A stretch of DNA of 64,000 nt from Botrytis cinerea B05.10 (lineage: Eukaryota > Ascomycota > Leotiomycetes > Helotiales > Sclerotiniaceae), in contig NC_037317.1 of assembly GCF_000143535.2 (NCBI RefSeq), positions 1-64,000 on the forward strand. The letters are read 5' to 3'. The notes beneath the pieces were generated by a model. It ran no database searches. It was not told where the DNA came from and worked only from the letters and a program-made list of their open reading frames with translations. Below, piece by piece: positions 45,886 to 58,101 of this stretch (positions are counted from its first letter, which is position 1; the number at the start of each line of letters is the position of its first letter). Made by a program: the position numbers and the translations under genes.

Positions 45886-47220
45886 TCATTTGATCCAACC
45901 CTTTGGCCCACCCCAAGTACCCTTCACCATGTACTTCCCGTACACCCATGGAAAGAAATTCTTCTTCAAATAATAAAATTCTGTTCGCGGAATAGCTTGA
46001 TCAATGCCGAACCATTTGTTGAATGTCTCCTTTGGTACTCCGCCGTACTTGAATTCTGCAAGAAGTACCTTTCCATATTCAGTCAAGAGAGGACACGATG
46101 TATAACCATCGTAAATTTGCTCCGGTTCACGACCATCAATAGCCAATAGTAAGTTTCGAACCAAAACTGGTGCCTCTGCAGTGATCGCTGCAACTGTTTT
46201 AGAAGTTGGCAAACTCGAAGCGTCTCCAGCAGACCAGACGTTATGATATTTGATATGACGTGTAGTTCCTTCGTCGACGTTGACATAGCCAGCATCATTT
46301 GCGAGTACACTATTCTTGACGAAATCATGTGGTTTATTCTTTGGTACCACATGCAAAAGATCAAACTCTCTCGTAACCTGTCCTTTGCCATCTGGTTGAG
46401 TAAAAATCGCCCTGTTACCATCTATGGCGGTAAGGTCATGCTGAAACAGCCCTTCCACGAACCTTTCTTTTCTCAATTCCTCAAGCGTGGCACTATATTT
46501 AGGAACTCCAAACATTGTTGGGAGACCGGTGGCAAAAGAAACGTTTATCGCGGAATTTGAAGGATTCTTAACATCATATAGGCCAGCACGTTTCCAATAG
46601 TCCAATGCTAGCCACATAATTTTCTGCGGAGCACCAGCACATTTTATTACACCGGCTGGTTGAGTGAAAATGGCCTTTCCCTTTTGTAGTTTCTGTATGG
46701 TACCAAAGACCTTATCGCAAGTGTCGTAATTGTATATAGAGGACACAAGAGAGTCGGGGTTTCCAAGTGCTTCGAATAAACCTTTCACACTTCCAACATC
46801 AACTGTAATGCCTGGAGCAACAACGAGTTGGTCATAATTGACAATATCCCCGTTCTTCAGCGTAATGAAGTTTTCATCTGGGGAAAAGCCCTCCACGCCG
46901 GTATTGTAAAACTTAAGTTTAGAATCAATCAAATCCTTTAAAGGTTTTCGGAGACTCTCTTTTGTCTTAAGACCACCTCCGACAAGAGTCCATCCGGGTT
47001 GATAGTGATGCCAGGTGGCTGGGTCAATGATGGCAATATCGTCTTGATGGAGATTTGCTTGTCTAAGGAGCTGATGACTGATAGAAAGCCCAGCGGAGCC
47101 ACCACCCACTACAACAATCTTATGATTCCGGTTGTGACCAACCACAGGTGATACAGTCGCAAAACCTCGAGAAGTCCGAGCAAATTGAGCCCTGCATATA
47201 GAACGTAAAGGTATCAACAT
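45886..47220 (-). CDS. Sulfide:quinone oxidoreductase, mitochondrial
   Basis: Single-exon gene of 444 residues. It oxidises hydrogen sulfide and passes electrons to ubiquinone in the inner mitochondrial membrane, as human SQOR and fission-yeast Hmt2 do. The start chosen (47220) gives MLIPLRSICRAQFARTSRGF, a good mitochondrial presequence; the frame is open 45 codons further upstream but that part looks unlike a protein start. The FAD-binding GGGSAG is at residues 39-44. The two redox cysteines of the mitochondrial type are present: Cys194 in VIKCAGAPQK and Cys376 in YTSCPLLTEYGK. HNVWSAGDASSLPTSKT is the second FAD-contact motif, and the C-terminus (FFPWVYGKYMVKGTWGGPKG) is the membrane-associated tail. 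Intact, with normal codon use, next to a disrupted HET gene and a RIP-damaged element. Confidence 0.95.
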   Translation of the reverse strand: MLIPLRSICRAQFARTSRGFATVSPVVGHNRNHKIVVVGGGSAGLSISHQLLRQANLHQDDIAIIDPATWHHYQPGWTLVGGGLKTKESLRKPLKDLIDSKLKFYNTGVEGFSPDENFITLKNGDIVNYDQLVVAPGITVDVGSVKGLFEALGNPDSLVSSIYNYDTCDKVFGTIQKLQKGKAIFTQPAGVIKCAGAPQKIMWLALDYWKRAGLYDVKNPSNSAINVSFATGLPTMFGVPKYSATLEELRKERFVEGLFQHDLTAIDGNRAIFTQPDGKGQVTREFDLLHVVPKNKPHDFVKNSVLANDAGYVNVDEGTTRHIKYHNVWSAGDASSLPTSKTVAAITAEAPVLVRNLLLAIDGREPEQIYDGYTSCPLLTEYGKVLLAEFKYGGVPKETFNKWFGIDQAIPRTEFYYLKKNFFPWVYGKYMVKGTWGGPKGWIK

Positions 47221-47655
47221 TATTATAATATAAGTTATCACGTTACCGCGAAAGATAGATCTATGAATAGTTATAAAAAGAGAGTGTAAAAGTAATTGAA
47301 CGAACAAGGAATATTGAAAGCGATCAAGCCTATTGAAAGGATTTTTGACATCCACAATAAGAGGCTCGATTACTAAACAGTTTTAGTCAGCAAACCGATC
47401 ACGCCATCGTGACTATTTCTATCGTCAACCTATGAGAAGCTCAATTGGATAAAAAAATAGGAAGTCTCGAATCGTATGAGGATTAACACATCAATACGCG
47501 TCCCCAGCTCCTATAATCAGACCAGATATATCAGATTCGTGAAAACTCATCATCAGATGTGATTGGCTTCGGTTCTCGAACCTGATAACCCCATGGCTTC
47601 GGAACCATGTAATCGGACAACAGCCCTGACGAATCTTTAGGGAACCAGCTCTGTC
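47221..47655. other. Promoter-side flank of the quinone oxidoreductase
   Basis: No gene; normal composition up to the TA target of the next transposon. Confidence 0.4.
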
Positions 47656-47657
47656 TA

Positions 47658-49509
47658 ACATACTTTAACACCGAGTAGCCCATATCACCAAATAACCCAT
47701 TTTCACTTCAATTTTTATTTTCAAATTTATATTATTTAATAACAATTGAATCAATTGATTGAAATTATTAAAAATCTAATAATCTAAAATCTATTATATT
47801 ATTTTAATAAGTTTTTATATTATATCCTATCTTTTTACATTTATTACAATATCAATTAAAAAATACTTTCTTATTAGAATTCCCCCCTTTTTAATACTCA
47901 TCACATTAAATCTAAATATTAATTTTTTATTAAAATAATATATTAAAAACTTTTTATTTAATAAATACTCTTCCTTAATATAATTAAATTTTTTCTATAT
48001 ATCAATATTTACTTAATATTTCATTTACTATTCAAAATATACAATTCTTTATATTTAAAAATATATTTTTATAAACTAATCTTTTTATATTCTTAATTAA
48101 AATTAATATAATTTCAAATATAAATATAAAAAAACTTAATTAATAATAAATTATTTAAGATTTAATTAATATTAATTAAAAAAGAATTTCAATTAAATTA
48201 TAAAAGATTTAAAAAATCTATTAATTTAAATCGAAAAAAGAAAAAAAAGATATATAAATTCAAATATCTAATTTCGAAAATATAATTTCAAAATTAAATA
48301 AAATTAAATCTATTCTTCAAAATCCTAATTTTATATTTTAAAAAATAATTGATTTTTTATATACAATTTTAAAAACTATAAAAAATTCAACCTTCAAAAT
48401 ATAATTAATATATACCTTAATAAATCTATCAATTTAACTACTATATAAACATTTCAAATTATTAAAACAATCAATATCAAATAATTAAATTAAATAACTT
48501 AAATACAATAATAAATATAAATATATAATATCATTTTTTTTATAACATATTTAAAAAATTATTAATTCATAACTTTTATATTTATTCAATATCAATATTC
48601 AATATTTACTCTTTCTTCAATTCTTAATATACTTATCAAAATATTTCAATTATTTTAAATCTATTTTATTATTTATCTACCTATTAAATATAAATTTAAT
48701 AATCTATTTTATAAAAAAATTCATTTCAATATATTAATTAAAAAAATAAACTTATTTTTGAATTATTAAAAATAAAAAAATAATTTCACTCTTTTTATTT
48801 CTATATATTATTATTATAACCTATTCTCAATTATTTAATTATATTATTTTACTTTTATTATTTCATTTAATACTAATTACTACTATTACTATATATATAA
48901 TTCCTATTATAAAATCTATTTTATCAAAATTATAAAAATCTTTATTCAAAATACTATATTTCATTTATATATTTACAACTAATCAAAACCATTCTTCAAA
49001 AAACTTAAAATCTTTACAAAAAACTTTTTAAAAATCATAAATACAATTAAAATACATCTTTAATTCAATTCAACATTTTACAAATCAATATACCCAAAAC
49101 TTTCCAATACATTTCATATCCCTCAATTCAAAAATATAATTCATTATATCTTCTATATTCTTTAATTTAAATAAAAATCCTTTTAAATTTATATCAAATA
49201 TATATTAAACAATCACCTTTTCTTCTAATTCTATAATCTTATAATTATTGATTCAAATTTTTATACAAAAAAATAAACTTTTTATTTTATATTGAAAAAT
49301 CATATAAAGGATATTATAAAATATAATGGCTTTTCGAATTTTTAATTTTTTATTTTTATAAATAGATTTAATAATAAGGAATATATAAACTTCTTAATTA
49401 TTCGAATTTATTATAAATTATTAATAAAATATATATTGAAAAAGAAAGATATAAATTGAAGTGAAAATAGGTTATTCAGTGATATAAGCTATTCAGTATT
49501 AAACTACGT
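47658..49509. mobile_element. 1852-bp TIR element, copy 3
   Basis: Left ACATACTTTAACACCGAGTA and inverted right end AGTATTAAACTACGT, with TA on both sides (47656-47657, 49510-49511). It is colinear with copy 1 and one base different in length, but almost purely A/T. No open frame. Confidence 0.82.
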
Positions 49510-49511
49510 TA

Positions 49512-52500
49512 CTGCCATTAATATAATTCAATTCTTTAGTTCATCACTTCTCACAGCGGTTCAACATGTCTAAAGATGATTGTAAAACAAGCAACTAATG
49601 CTTAAATTGTCCTTCCATACTTTCAATAAACATCAACAGATATGAGGCCCGATCCTGGCAAGTCTGAAAACTAAAGAGAATGCAGTTCCTGTACATGATG
49701 TCACGATTTATCCTGATCGCCCTGACCTACCTGTTAACTTTGCAATCCACATCCCATGATCTGAAGAATCCTTTATGTTGGTGGAGTGCAGGGTCTTCCT
49801 AAACCAAAGTTGACGATATCGGCTTTACGGAAAAGAAAGTTTCAGAAATTGTCTTTATTTGACCGTGGAACAACTTTGCCTGTGGTATCGCTTGGTGTCT
49901 TAGTAGCAAGCAAATAATTCATCTCCATAAGAGATGCAGCTGAAATGAAAATCAAAGTGCTTGGACGTCTTGGCTCTATTTCAACGATCGCCAGTGTGCT
50001 TAGTGAGTCGAAATTCTTGTATTCAACTACAGCACGTTCCTGAAGCAAAATCAGGCAACGCATAACTAGGTAACTATCGCACTGGAGGCTTGATTCAAAA
50101 CGGTACTCAAATGGTGATAATGGATAGTATTATCGCAGGCCTTATCGAGCGTCATCCCAATGACACGTCTCACCGACGCTGGCGATATTCGGGGCTTCTT
50201 CAGGGTGACTTAATAGGGTGGCTTTCATCATCTTTATTCCACCTTCCCAACCGTATCTGTGTCTGACGTTTGACGTGGTTACGCGGGTAAATCATTTCCA
50301 GAGATTCTATAGCCATTTCTTGAATATTAAGAAATGGATATATCGTTTCCAGAATTTCCATTTGAAACTGTGAAAGAAGGAGATTCGAGTCGACATCCAG
50401 GGATAGGAATACATGGAAGATAGGAAGTCGTTCTGCCACTGAACGAAAACATAGTTATCCAAAATTTAACATTGAAAAACATGTTAGCGATTGTGCACGT
50501 AATTGCAGTCATTTCTCACAACGAAAGAATCGTAGTATCCCAGCCTACCAGCCCCCTCCGTTCTCAATGTTTTTGTTGCTAAGACAGGCCCAGGCAATTA
50601 CGTGGTTGTCTTGACGTGATTGCAAATCCTTTCGGGAAACAATTCTAGACTTAATCTTGGTCAGTTGCTGTCGTTAAGATATTTTCGTGTCGCGATTCAC
50701 TAGCAGACGAGTTTGCAATTTAGCGCTTCCCTTTTTCCAACAACTATTAAGCCTCCCAATATGTAGATATCATGGCGAGTTATTCTATTAATGGCAGAAT
50801 ATGTATCTCGTGTCTCGTGTTGAAGTAAGAACTCGCAGTGTTGAACACAGGTTCGATAGAAGGAGACGAGGATGTCATTGTCGAATTGCGAATTCCCTAA
50901 TCGGCTGTACAGAGCATTCAACTAGGGCTTTAATTAGATGGAACATGAAATGAATGCGGTGTCGCAGATATGGTCTGGTACATTGAGGCCCGAAGGATTT
51001 ACGCTGAGTTTTTCATGGCATGTCAGTTGGGTGGTGGCTTGGTATCGGTATTGTTTGGGTTTGATTTGAGATTCCAGCGTCAACAAGCGGTAAGCGATGG
51101 TCCATGTTGCAAGCAAGGCAAAGCAATTATCGAACCTCGACAAATCCTCATGAATTCACATCTGCATTTTTGCGTCGATTTTAAGGTACAATTTCTGTGT
51201 TACCGTGCCAGCTCTGTAAGATGAGCGTTCAGATCGTTGCTCTCTCTTTCATTTCGATGTTTCGCCGAACAACTTCGATCCTGCATTCGGGCATGTTAAA
51301 TTCGAGCTTATCGAAGTGTTATCGATCAATTATGATCATATATCGAAGAGAAACGTATCTTAAAGAGGTCTCGAAGAATGAATCACAATAGCTCTGGTCA
51401 TTCTTTGGTGAATGTACCTTCTCGTATGTTGTTGATTTAATTGAAGTTTGACATGATTCAGTAGGGTTGATGGGGAATCTTCCTTTGTTCTTAGTCTTGC
51501 ATATGGAATTTCAGAATCGACAGCTTACTTTTCTGATGTTGCCTAAAAGCTCTTTTAAACCAAGCTTCAAGGTTCTCACTTGCTGTTACCGTTTCACGCA
51601 GTACTCGCCGTTCTGTTCATGATCTTCGTTTCAGTAAATATGCGATCCAGTGCACGAGATGGTAGAAACCTGTAAGTGATCATCTACATTTATTGTTGTG
51701 GGCGCAAGGTTTACAGGCCACAACAAATCTCAGCCTTTAAATTAGCGATGTTTCCCCGGTACAATCTTCAATTCTCCATATTTATAGTAGATTCTGAGCT
51801 TTTGCCGCGCGTATCATTATCTCACAATAGCACGAAAACGGCTCGTCAGACTGTTGATTGTCATTTTATTTTTAGATCTCCTTGATAGCTTTTCATGATT
51901 TATTCAAGGAATAGGCAGCTGGACCCTGGAAAAATGCTCGTTCTCACCCCTTATACTACAAAAAGCACCAGTATCTCTTCATTCTTACTCTCCATAAGGA
52001 TTTTTGTGTTGGAGTCTTCTTCAGTCAATATTTATTCCATTGTGGAAATAATCAGGGCAAGGCTTTCATAAGTTATGAGTTACATACATCGTGGGGATGA
52101 ATTGGGACGACCTCGTGGATTGAGACGCAAGCGTCTAAACTCGAAGAGGAAAAGAAGATGGTACCGATATGATTTGTGGACCATGCTGGTTGCGAAACAT
52201 CAAATCCTATTTCTTGGGATATGCGCCAAGTGGCCATGGATCGAATCCCTTCGAGCATGCATTATCTCTATCCATGAATATTATTATAAGTTGCTAAGCC
52301 CCCCACAAGTTCGATACCCCTTTCGACATGAGAAAAATTCAGTCATGTTGACCTATATCAAAGCAAGATCAAAGGACTTGCTTGAACTTCTCCGAGTCCG
52401 AAGACCCATTGCGAATACTCGAGTGTGATTATGGAAAGCAATAACTATAGGATTCTGGGGACCCATCTTTACCCCGCTGTCGAAAATGATATTGAAAGTA

Positions 52501-52860
52501 CCTTGGATGAACTGAAAGAGGAATTTAGTCTCAACACATGCGATTTCGAGTCTAGTGATGATATTGAGAACCTGAGTTGGGGAAAACCAGTGTGAGTTTC
52601 CGCACAAGATAACATTCACATGATGCATATGATTGTGATATGTATCTTTGTCCATCGACGGGGTGAAAGATCCTGAAACTGACGTGCTACCGTATCCTAG
52701 CATCTGGATATTTTCTTCATCAATCTCAATATGTGTAAATAAGCTCCTGTTGGTACAGAGTGGATTTCGTAAGTCTGTTGAGACCAGTGATGGTGCTTAC
52801 TGGTGCTAATTCAAAGACAGATTACCGTATGACAACATTCATTTATTGTCTGTGTGAAAA
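49512..52860. other. 3.3-kb stretch without a supported gene
   Basis: Base composition is normal, yet only frames of 60-117 codons on both strands occur, none recognised. A plus-strand run at 52075-52200 (ELGRPRGLRRKRLNSKRKRR) and minus-strand runs at 50200-50440 and 50700-50920 look marginally protein-like. Decayed genes are likely but cannot be named. The first exon of the membrane gene to the right may lie near the end. Confidence 0.4.
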
Positions 52861-52871
52861 CTAATCATCAG

Positions 52872-54784
52872 CTAGCTCTCGCGGTCTCTACATTCTATTT
52901 TGGTCTCTTGTTGGCTACATTTATCATCACATCACGCTACGAATCTCGAATCGATGTTCCGTCTACTACGAAAGGCTTCCGGCGAACTCAATCATGGTTC
53001 TGGATGATACCTGCCTCCTTAACTTCCGCAGTTGCTTTACCGTTGCTCATGGAAGCTCTCATACATCTGCCAAGTCTTCCTGTCTTGATTATGCTCTTCG
53101 TAGGTGATTCTTACCAAATGATCGCCAAAAAGCTAACAAACATAAGCCACTGATTTACCTGATGGAATCTCTCACTCTCTTCATTTGCTTTTCGCAGTCG
53201 CGTTCTTCAAAACGCCTATCCTTTGAAACAATCGGCATCGCAGTATTTACAACCTTAGTCCTTTACAATGAGTATCGTCTCACTGTTCCAGGAATTATTT
53301 GTGGTATCGGAACTTTCACTATGACCGGTCTCTCTAGAGCTCTTTTTTTTATGGGATCTTACAAGGTTAATGATCACGGACATCAAATATCATCATACCA
53401 TGATTGTATCTTGATGACTACAACTTTTGGGGTCCTCATAAACGGCTTTCTGGCCTATACTCGGGAGCGCAATATACTAGAGTTCTATCCGGAATCAGGC
53501 ACCTTAGCTCTGTTTTTCATCTCCTCTGTAACCATAGTTGCTGCTGCATTTTCTGGTACCAGTATTCTCGCATACACCCAAAGTTCTTTCTCGACTGGGA
53601 AGCATCTGGATGCCAGAACATTCTTTGCCATTTCCGATATTGTCGTATCGGGACTTTCTAGTATTCTTGTCCTGCTGATATCATTAACATTTGGGCCAAT
53701 ATCTGTGGTATCTTGGATTCAGTTCACTTCCTATTTTCTAGCGGTATACTGTCTCATTGGATATTCTAAAGTGAACACTTTCTTCGAAAACATTTTGGGA
53801 TACATTCAACGTCGTTTCCGCTGCCAATCATACAACAAAACCCCGAGTTCAACTTCACAAAGAACATATGTACTTATATTAAAGATTTCGCTTACTGCCT
53901 TGGCTGTAATAGCTTTATATGCATTATCCCTCACCCAACTACTCAGATTACAACCCGGCCCCGCCTCCTCGATGGACAATTCGTATACGCCAGAATCATC
54001 GTCCTTTGACATTGTCATTAGCGCTTACAAAGAGACACCTGAGTCGATTTCACGTATGTTGAAGGCTATAAAATCAACATCATACTTATCCTCACATAAT
54101 ACACGTATCCTTATATACACTAAGGACCCCACCGTGTCATTGTCAATGTTGAAGAACTCCACAGGCGCTGATATTGTTGAACGCCTCCCCAATCTTGGTC
54201 GCGAAGGAGGAACGTACCTCAATCATATCATTACTCACTGGAATGATTTAGCAGCGAAAACTATGTTTATTCAAGCTCATGCTCATAACATCCGGGAACT
54301 CATACCCCGAATTGATTCGTACCTAATACCGCAAACGGGTATGTTGAGTCTCGGCTTTTCTGAATCAACTTGTTCGTGTAAGAACTGTGGTGACCGATTT
54401 GGATGGACCGATGACTGGGCTATGGTTCCAAGTCTGTACGAAAGTATTTACGGGTCCAGTTGTACTGACTCCACCAAAATCCTTTTGTCATACAAGGGAC
54501 AATTTATCGCATCAGCTAGACGTATCCGCGGAATTAGTCGAGTCATATATGAGGATCTGTTGTCTACGATTACTAGTGAGAGTGGATGGAGTCATGATTC
54601 AAGATTTGTGAAAGAAAACGATTCGCCTGACAATCCTTCATTCGGCTTCGCGGTCGAAAGAATATGGGGTTTACTCATGCAGTGTGCGAGTGATGACCGG
54701 GTTTCAACGAAGTGTCCCTCTTTGCTCAGTGGAATAACGACAGGAGGTGATGTTGGAGACTGCCAATGCTTAGATTCGCAATAG
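52872..54784 (+). CDS. Multi-pass membrane protein with C-terminal DUF3431 domain
   Basis: Exons 52872-53099 and 53198-54784 join through a 98-base GT-AG intron and code for at least 604 residues; a first coding exon with the ATG must lie upstream and was not identified (an acceptor AATCATCAG precedes 52872). The N-terminal half has about eight hydrophobic helices (LALAVSTFYFGLLLATFIIT through ISLTALAVIALYALSL). The second half is DUF3431: DIVISAYKETPESISRML, then the signature LPNLGREGGTYLNHIITHW, then KTMFIQAHAHN, then YKGQFIASARRIRG. DUF3431 proteins resemble glycosyltransferases (nucleotide-sugar fold), usually with one anchor; the long polytopic N-terminus is less usual. Role and sugar are unknown. 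No internal stops. Confidence 0.75.
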
Positions 54785-55258
54785 AAATGCGATCAACCGG
54801 TTCTTGAATTCCCGGACGGATTGAGTTTCACTGGTACATGGATTTTGGCTCAGGTCCAGGCTTATATGTTTTTACCAATGACATTTGCAGCGTGAAGTTA
54901 TGGCTTGGATATACCACAATAGATCAACTGTAGATCAGAAGCTTACTGCATAGAAGCTTTAGGCAAATTGAATTCTTCTTCCTACTCGGGCCAACTACAA
55001 ATCTGGCTATTTGCATTGCTACCTCGGCAAACACTATCCTTGGCAAGTGAGATTCATGAACCCATCGATCAGCTAACCACTAATATTATTAGTTGCTTTC
55101 AGCTAAATGACTCGTACTACCTGTATCTTGACGCTCAAGTTTGCATCGCATTATTAATCTAAGTAGGTCAGTTAGAATAGGTATCTATATAAGGAAGGAA
55201 AATATTGAAAACTTAAACTTCAAAACTGTTCGTTTTCACAGTAGGTTTAGAATAAATC

Positions 55259-56364
55259 ATGACGAACACAAAAACAATCCAGGTATCCCATCTGGGAGGA
55301 ATTGAAGTAGGGTATGTCAGAATAACATTCTTTGCTTACATTCCCCACATACGCCACGCAGAATTAGAACTGATGTTAAACTCACAGCTATCAATTGCCC
55401 AAAACCTACGATCCCTCAAAACCAACTCTTATTCTTGTTAATTCATTTACAACATCATCGGAACTCTATCGCCAGCAATTCGAGAATGAAGAACTTAATA
55501 CAGCAATGAATCTACTGGCTATTGAGCCATTGGGTCATGGACGAACGAGAACCAAAACCGAGAATTGGACTTAGTGTGTTTTTCATTCCTTGTCGCGCAC
55601 ATGTTTCTTTCTTTCTTCCGCTCTGCATTTTTAGATGTCTTCATGACGCGGTAATAAAATTATTGAAAGATGGACACTAACACTCGTCAAGCTGGGACAC
55701 GGCAATAGCAAATATACAGACAATGGAGGCTCTATCTATTGAGAATGCCTTTGTTCTCGGTACCTCACAAGGTGGTTGGTTGACTATTCGCATGGCTCTC
55801 ATTGCACCCAACCGAATACAAGGTGTCATTCCTCTGGGAACATCCATGGACTATGAGTCCGAAAGAACACGCTCTCTTGGTTGCTGGAATGCTTCAGCCG
55901 CACTAGGTCATATTATTAGGCAAAGCACGGCTGATTCCAAATCATTGACTGAGGATTTCGAGCCAGATGATGAATATTGCAATCTTTTAATTGATATAGG
56001 ATTTAATGAGTGTTCATCTGATGTTCGCGAATTTTGGATGAGAAAAATCAAAGACGCATACCGCGGGGATGAAGGTAGGCGACGAATTCGAATGGCAGCC
56101 ATAAATCTCAAGGAGCGCGATGGATTGCATGGCCGCTTGTCAGATGTGCGATGCCCAATTCTTTGGTTACATGGAACGTCAGATGCCGTATACAGTTTAT
56201 CGAATGCGAAAGAAGAGATCAAGTTGTTTGTTAATGCTGCCAGTAAGGAGCTAGTCGCTGTGGAGGGAGGAGCTCATTTCTTGAGTGCAACGCATCCGAA
56301 TGAGGTGTCAAGGGCATTGATTGAATTTGTCGAGATAAACAAGAATTGGAAATTGGAAAGTTGA
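55259..56364 (+). CDS. Alpha/beta hydrolase
   Basis: 303-residue soluble hydrolase encoded by three exons (55259-55311, 55388-55573, 55692-56364) with GT-AG introns. The catalytic triad is visible: Ser105 in the nucleophile elbow GTSQGGW, Asp244 in LHGTSDAVYS and His275 in GGAHFLSAT. The LVNSFTTSSELYRQQF stretch after beta-strand 3 gives the oxyanion hole, and EPLGHGRT is the next conserved block. Fold type is that of epoxide hydrolases, lactonases and esterases; no signal peptide, so probably cytosolic. The substrate cannot be deduced. The gene is intact and 475 bases downstream of the DUF3431 gene on the same strand. Confidence 0.88.
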
Positions 56365-57002
56365 ACAGTCATTTTGGTCTCTGTGGTTTGTGGTTTTTTT
56401 GTTTAGGAACTTGGTCAAGCTTATGTCCTGTTTGTTGTTGGAAGAACAAATATGGTTACAATACCTAGCTCTTGAACCAATGAGATATCAATATTGTTTC
56501 TTTCTTTTAGAGATGATCCTCAGCTCCGGTCTTTCATGTTTAGGGGGTTGGGATTTTAATCGCGAGTCTTACAACCTCTATGCTTGATAGTTCCGGAAGT
56601 TGCAAACCGAGATATGTCGTATGAGCTGCTATAAGTTCAGTCGCGTGAACTGAACTCTCGCTCCAGCCTAGCGAATAACTTGTGGTTGCAATGAAGTCTT
56701 TCATTAACTTCCACTTGTGTAATTCCCCACATTTGCTTCTCTTTTGTTCCTTATTCTCAAATCCGGTGCAGAATTTTGAACCACCAAAAGCCCTGTTCTG
56801 GTTTTTTCTTTAAATCCGCAAGCTGCCTTTGAAATGTGATTATCGTGTTGAAGAGACTTTTTCCAGCCCGAAAAACATGACGCCTGTAATCAGTGCTGTA
56901 TTAAGCATACGAACTGACCAAAATTAAGTGGCATTGCGTTAAACACGGGTTTAACAAGGTAAACGGAGCGTGTTCACACCAGCAGATGGAACTCTCTTAG
57001 GT
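56365..57002. other. Intergenic, no supported gene
   Basis: 3' flank of the hydrolase. Nothing recognised. Confidence 0.4.
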
Positions 57003-57503
57003 TTTTCCTGTCGAATAATCAGGAATTTTAAGAAGGATGAGACAAAAAGCCACACGCTCAAACTCGTTTGCAAGACTATGGGAGATATTCAATATCAGAG
57101 ATAGAAGAAAGATGTTAAAATCCAAGAATATCGGGGGTGGCCCGTTGCCACAGAAAATTCTGCAAGAAATGCTATAGAAAGGACAGGCAATTATGTTAGT
57201 TTCACAGAAAAAATGGCTACTACGGAAGAAGAAAGCATTGAAGTCTCTGTACGAATCCAGAAGATGACGAAGAGAATGGCGGTGGATTTGAAAACTTTGC
57301 GGAGATGGAGAGACTTTGCACCGAACCTCCCTGGGGGACCCAACCTCAAAGCAATACGCAAATTGGCACTCAAAGACCTGCGTGCGAACAAAAAATAACA
57401 GAATCGACAAACCGAAGATAAAGTGAAAATTATGGAAAGTGTTAGAGATTTGAGAAGAGCTTCCGCTAAGAATTTCACACTCACTCTTCGAACCTCTCCT
57501 TAA
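57003..57503 (+). pseudogene. Possible relic coding stretch, two stops
   Basis: One plus-strand frame stays open for about 166 codons except for TAG at 57102-57104 and TAA at 57396-57398, then ends with TAATAA. It includes QEYRGWPVATENSARNAIER, a 61-codon block from an ATG at 57213 (MATTEEESIEVSVRIQKMTK) and, after the TAA, DKVKIMESVRDLRRASAK. Both stops could be CAG/CAA mutated by RIP. The strand is purine-rich, which by itself favours open frames. No similarity recognised. Confidence 0.25.
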
Positions 57504-58101
57504 TAAAATAAAGATGTACGCAGAGCAGATTTTGCATGCTTTTATTGAACATTTTGCTAATTATTCGTCTCGACAGAAGACTTTGTGGGATACCAACAAC
57601 TAGTTGATCAGACATTGCCCTGCCGCACTGCCATCAGTATTCCTAAAGCATGCACGGTGGAAACCCTTTTATGACCTGAGCAGTGGTGGGGATTCCATAA
57701 TGCCAAAGTTCAACAACCGTCCGATCGGCTCATTTGAAACCCCCACGAACATGTTGCATTAGGCTGGTACATAGTTCGTTCGCGATAGATTTCGTTTCGA
57801 TAGAAATTCCTGCGAGACCATAGATGTTCATATTGCGCACAAATGAGCTACCTTCTCGTCTCGGGAATCCTCACAATGTTTATATCTGCTTTTCAAAGAC
57901 AGTTGCATATCTGCCATAATATCTTCAAATCGCATTGTTTTCGCGCAATCTTCATAGCAGACTCAGTTCACTTTTTCGACAAATTTACGACAAATTTTCG
58001 ACATTTAATTGTGATATTGTATGCAGTGAAACAGACACACTGACACATTGAGATCACAGCGTTGGGGCATTGCGGAAGTGGAGTGAGCCTTAATCTTAAT
58101 C

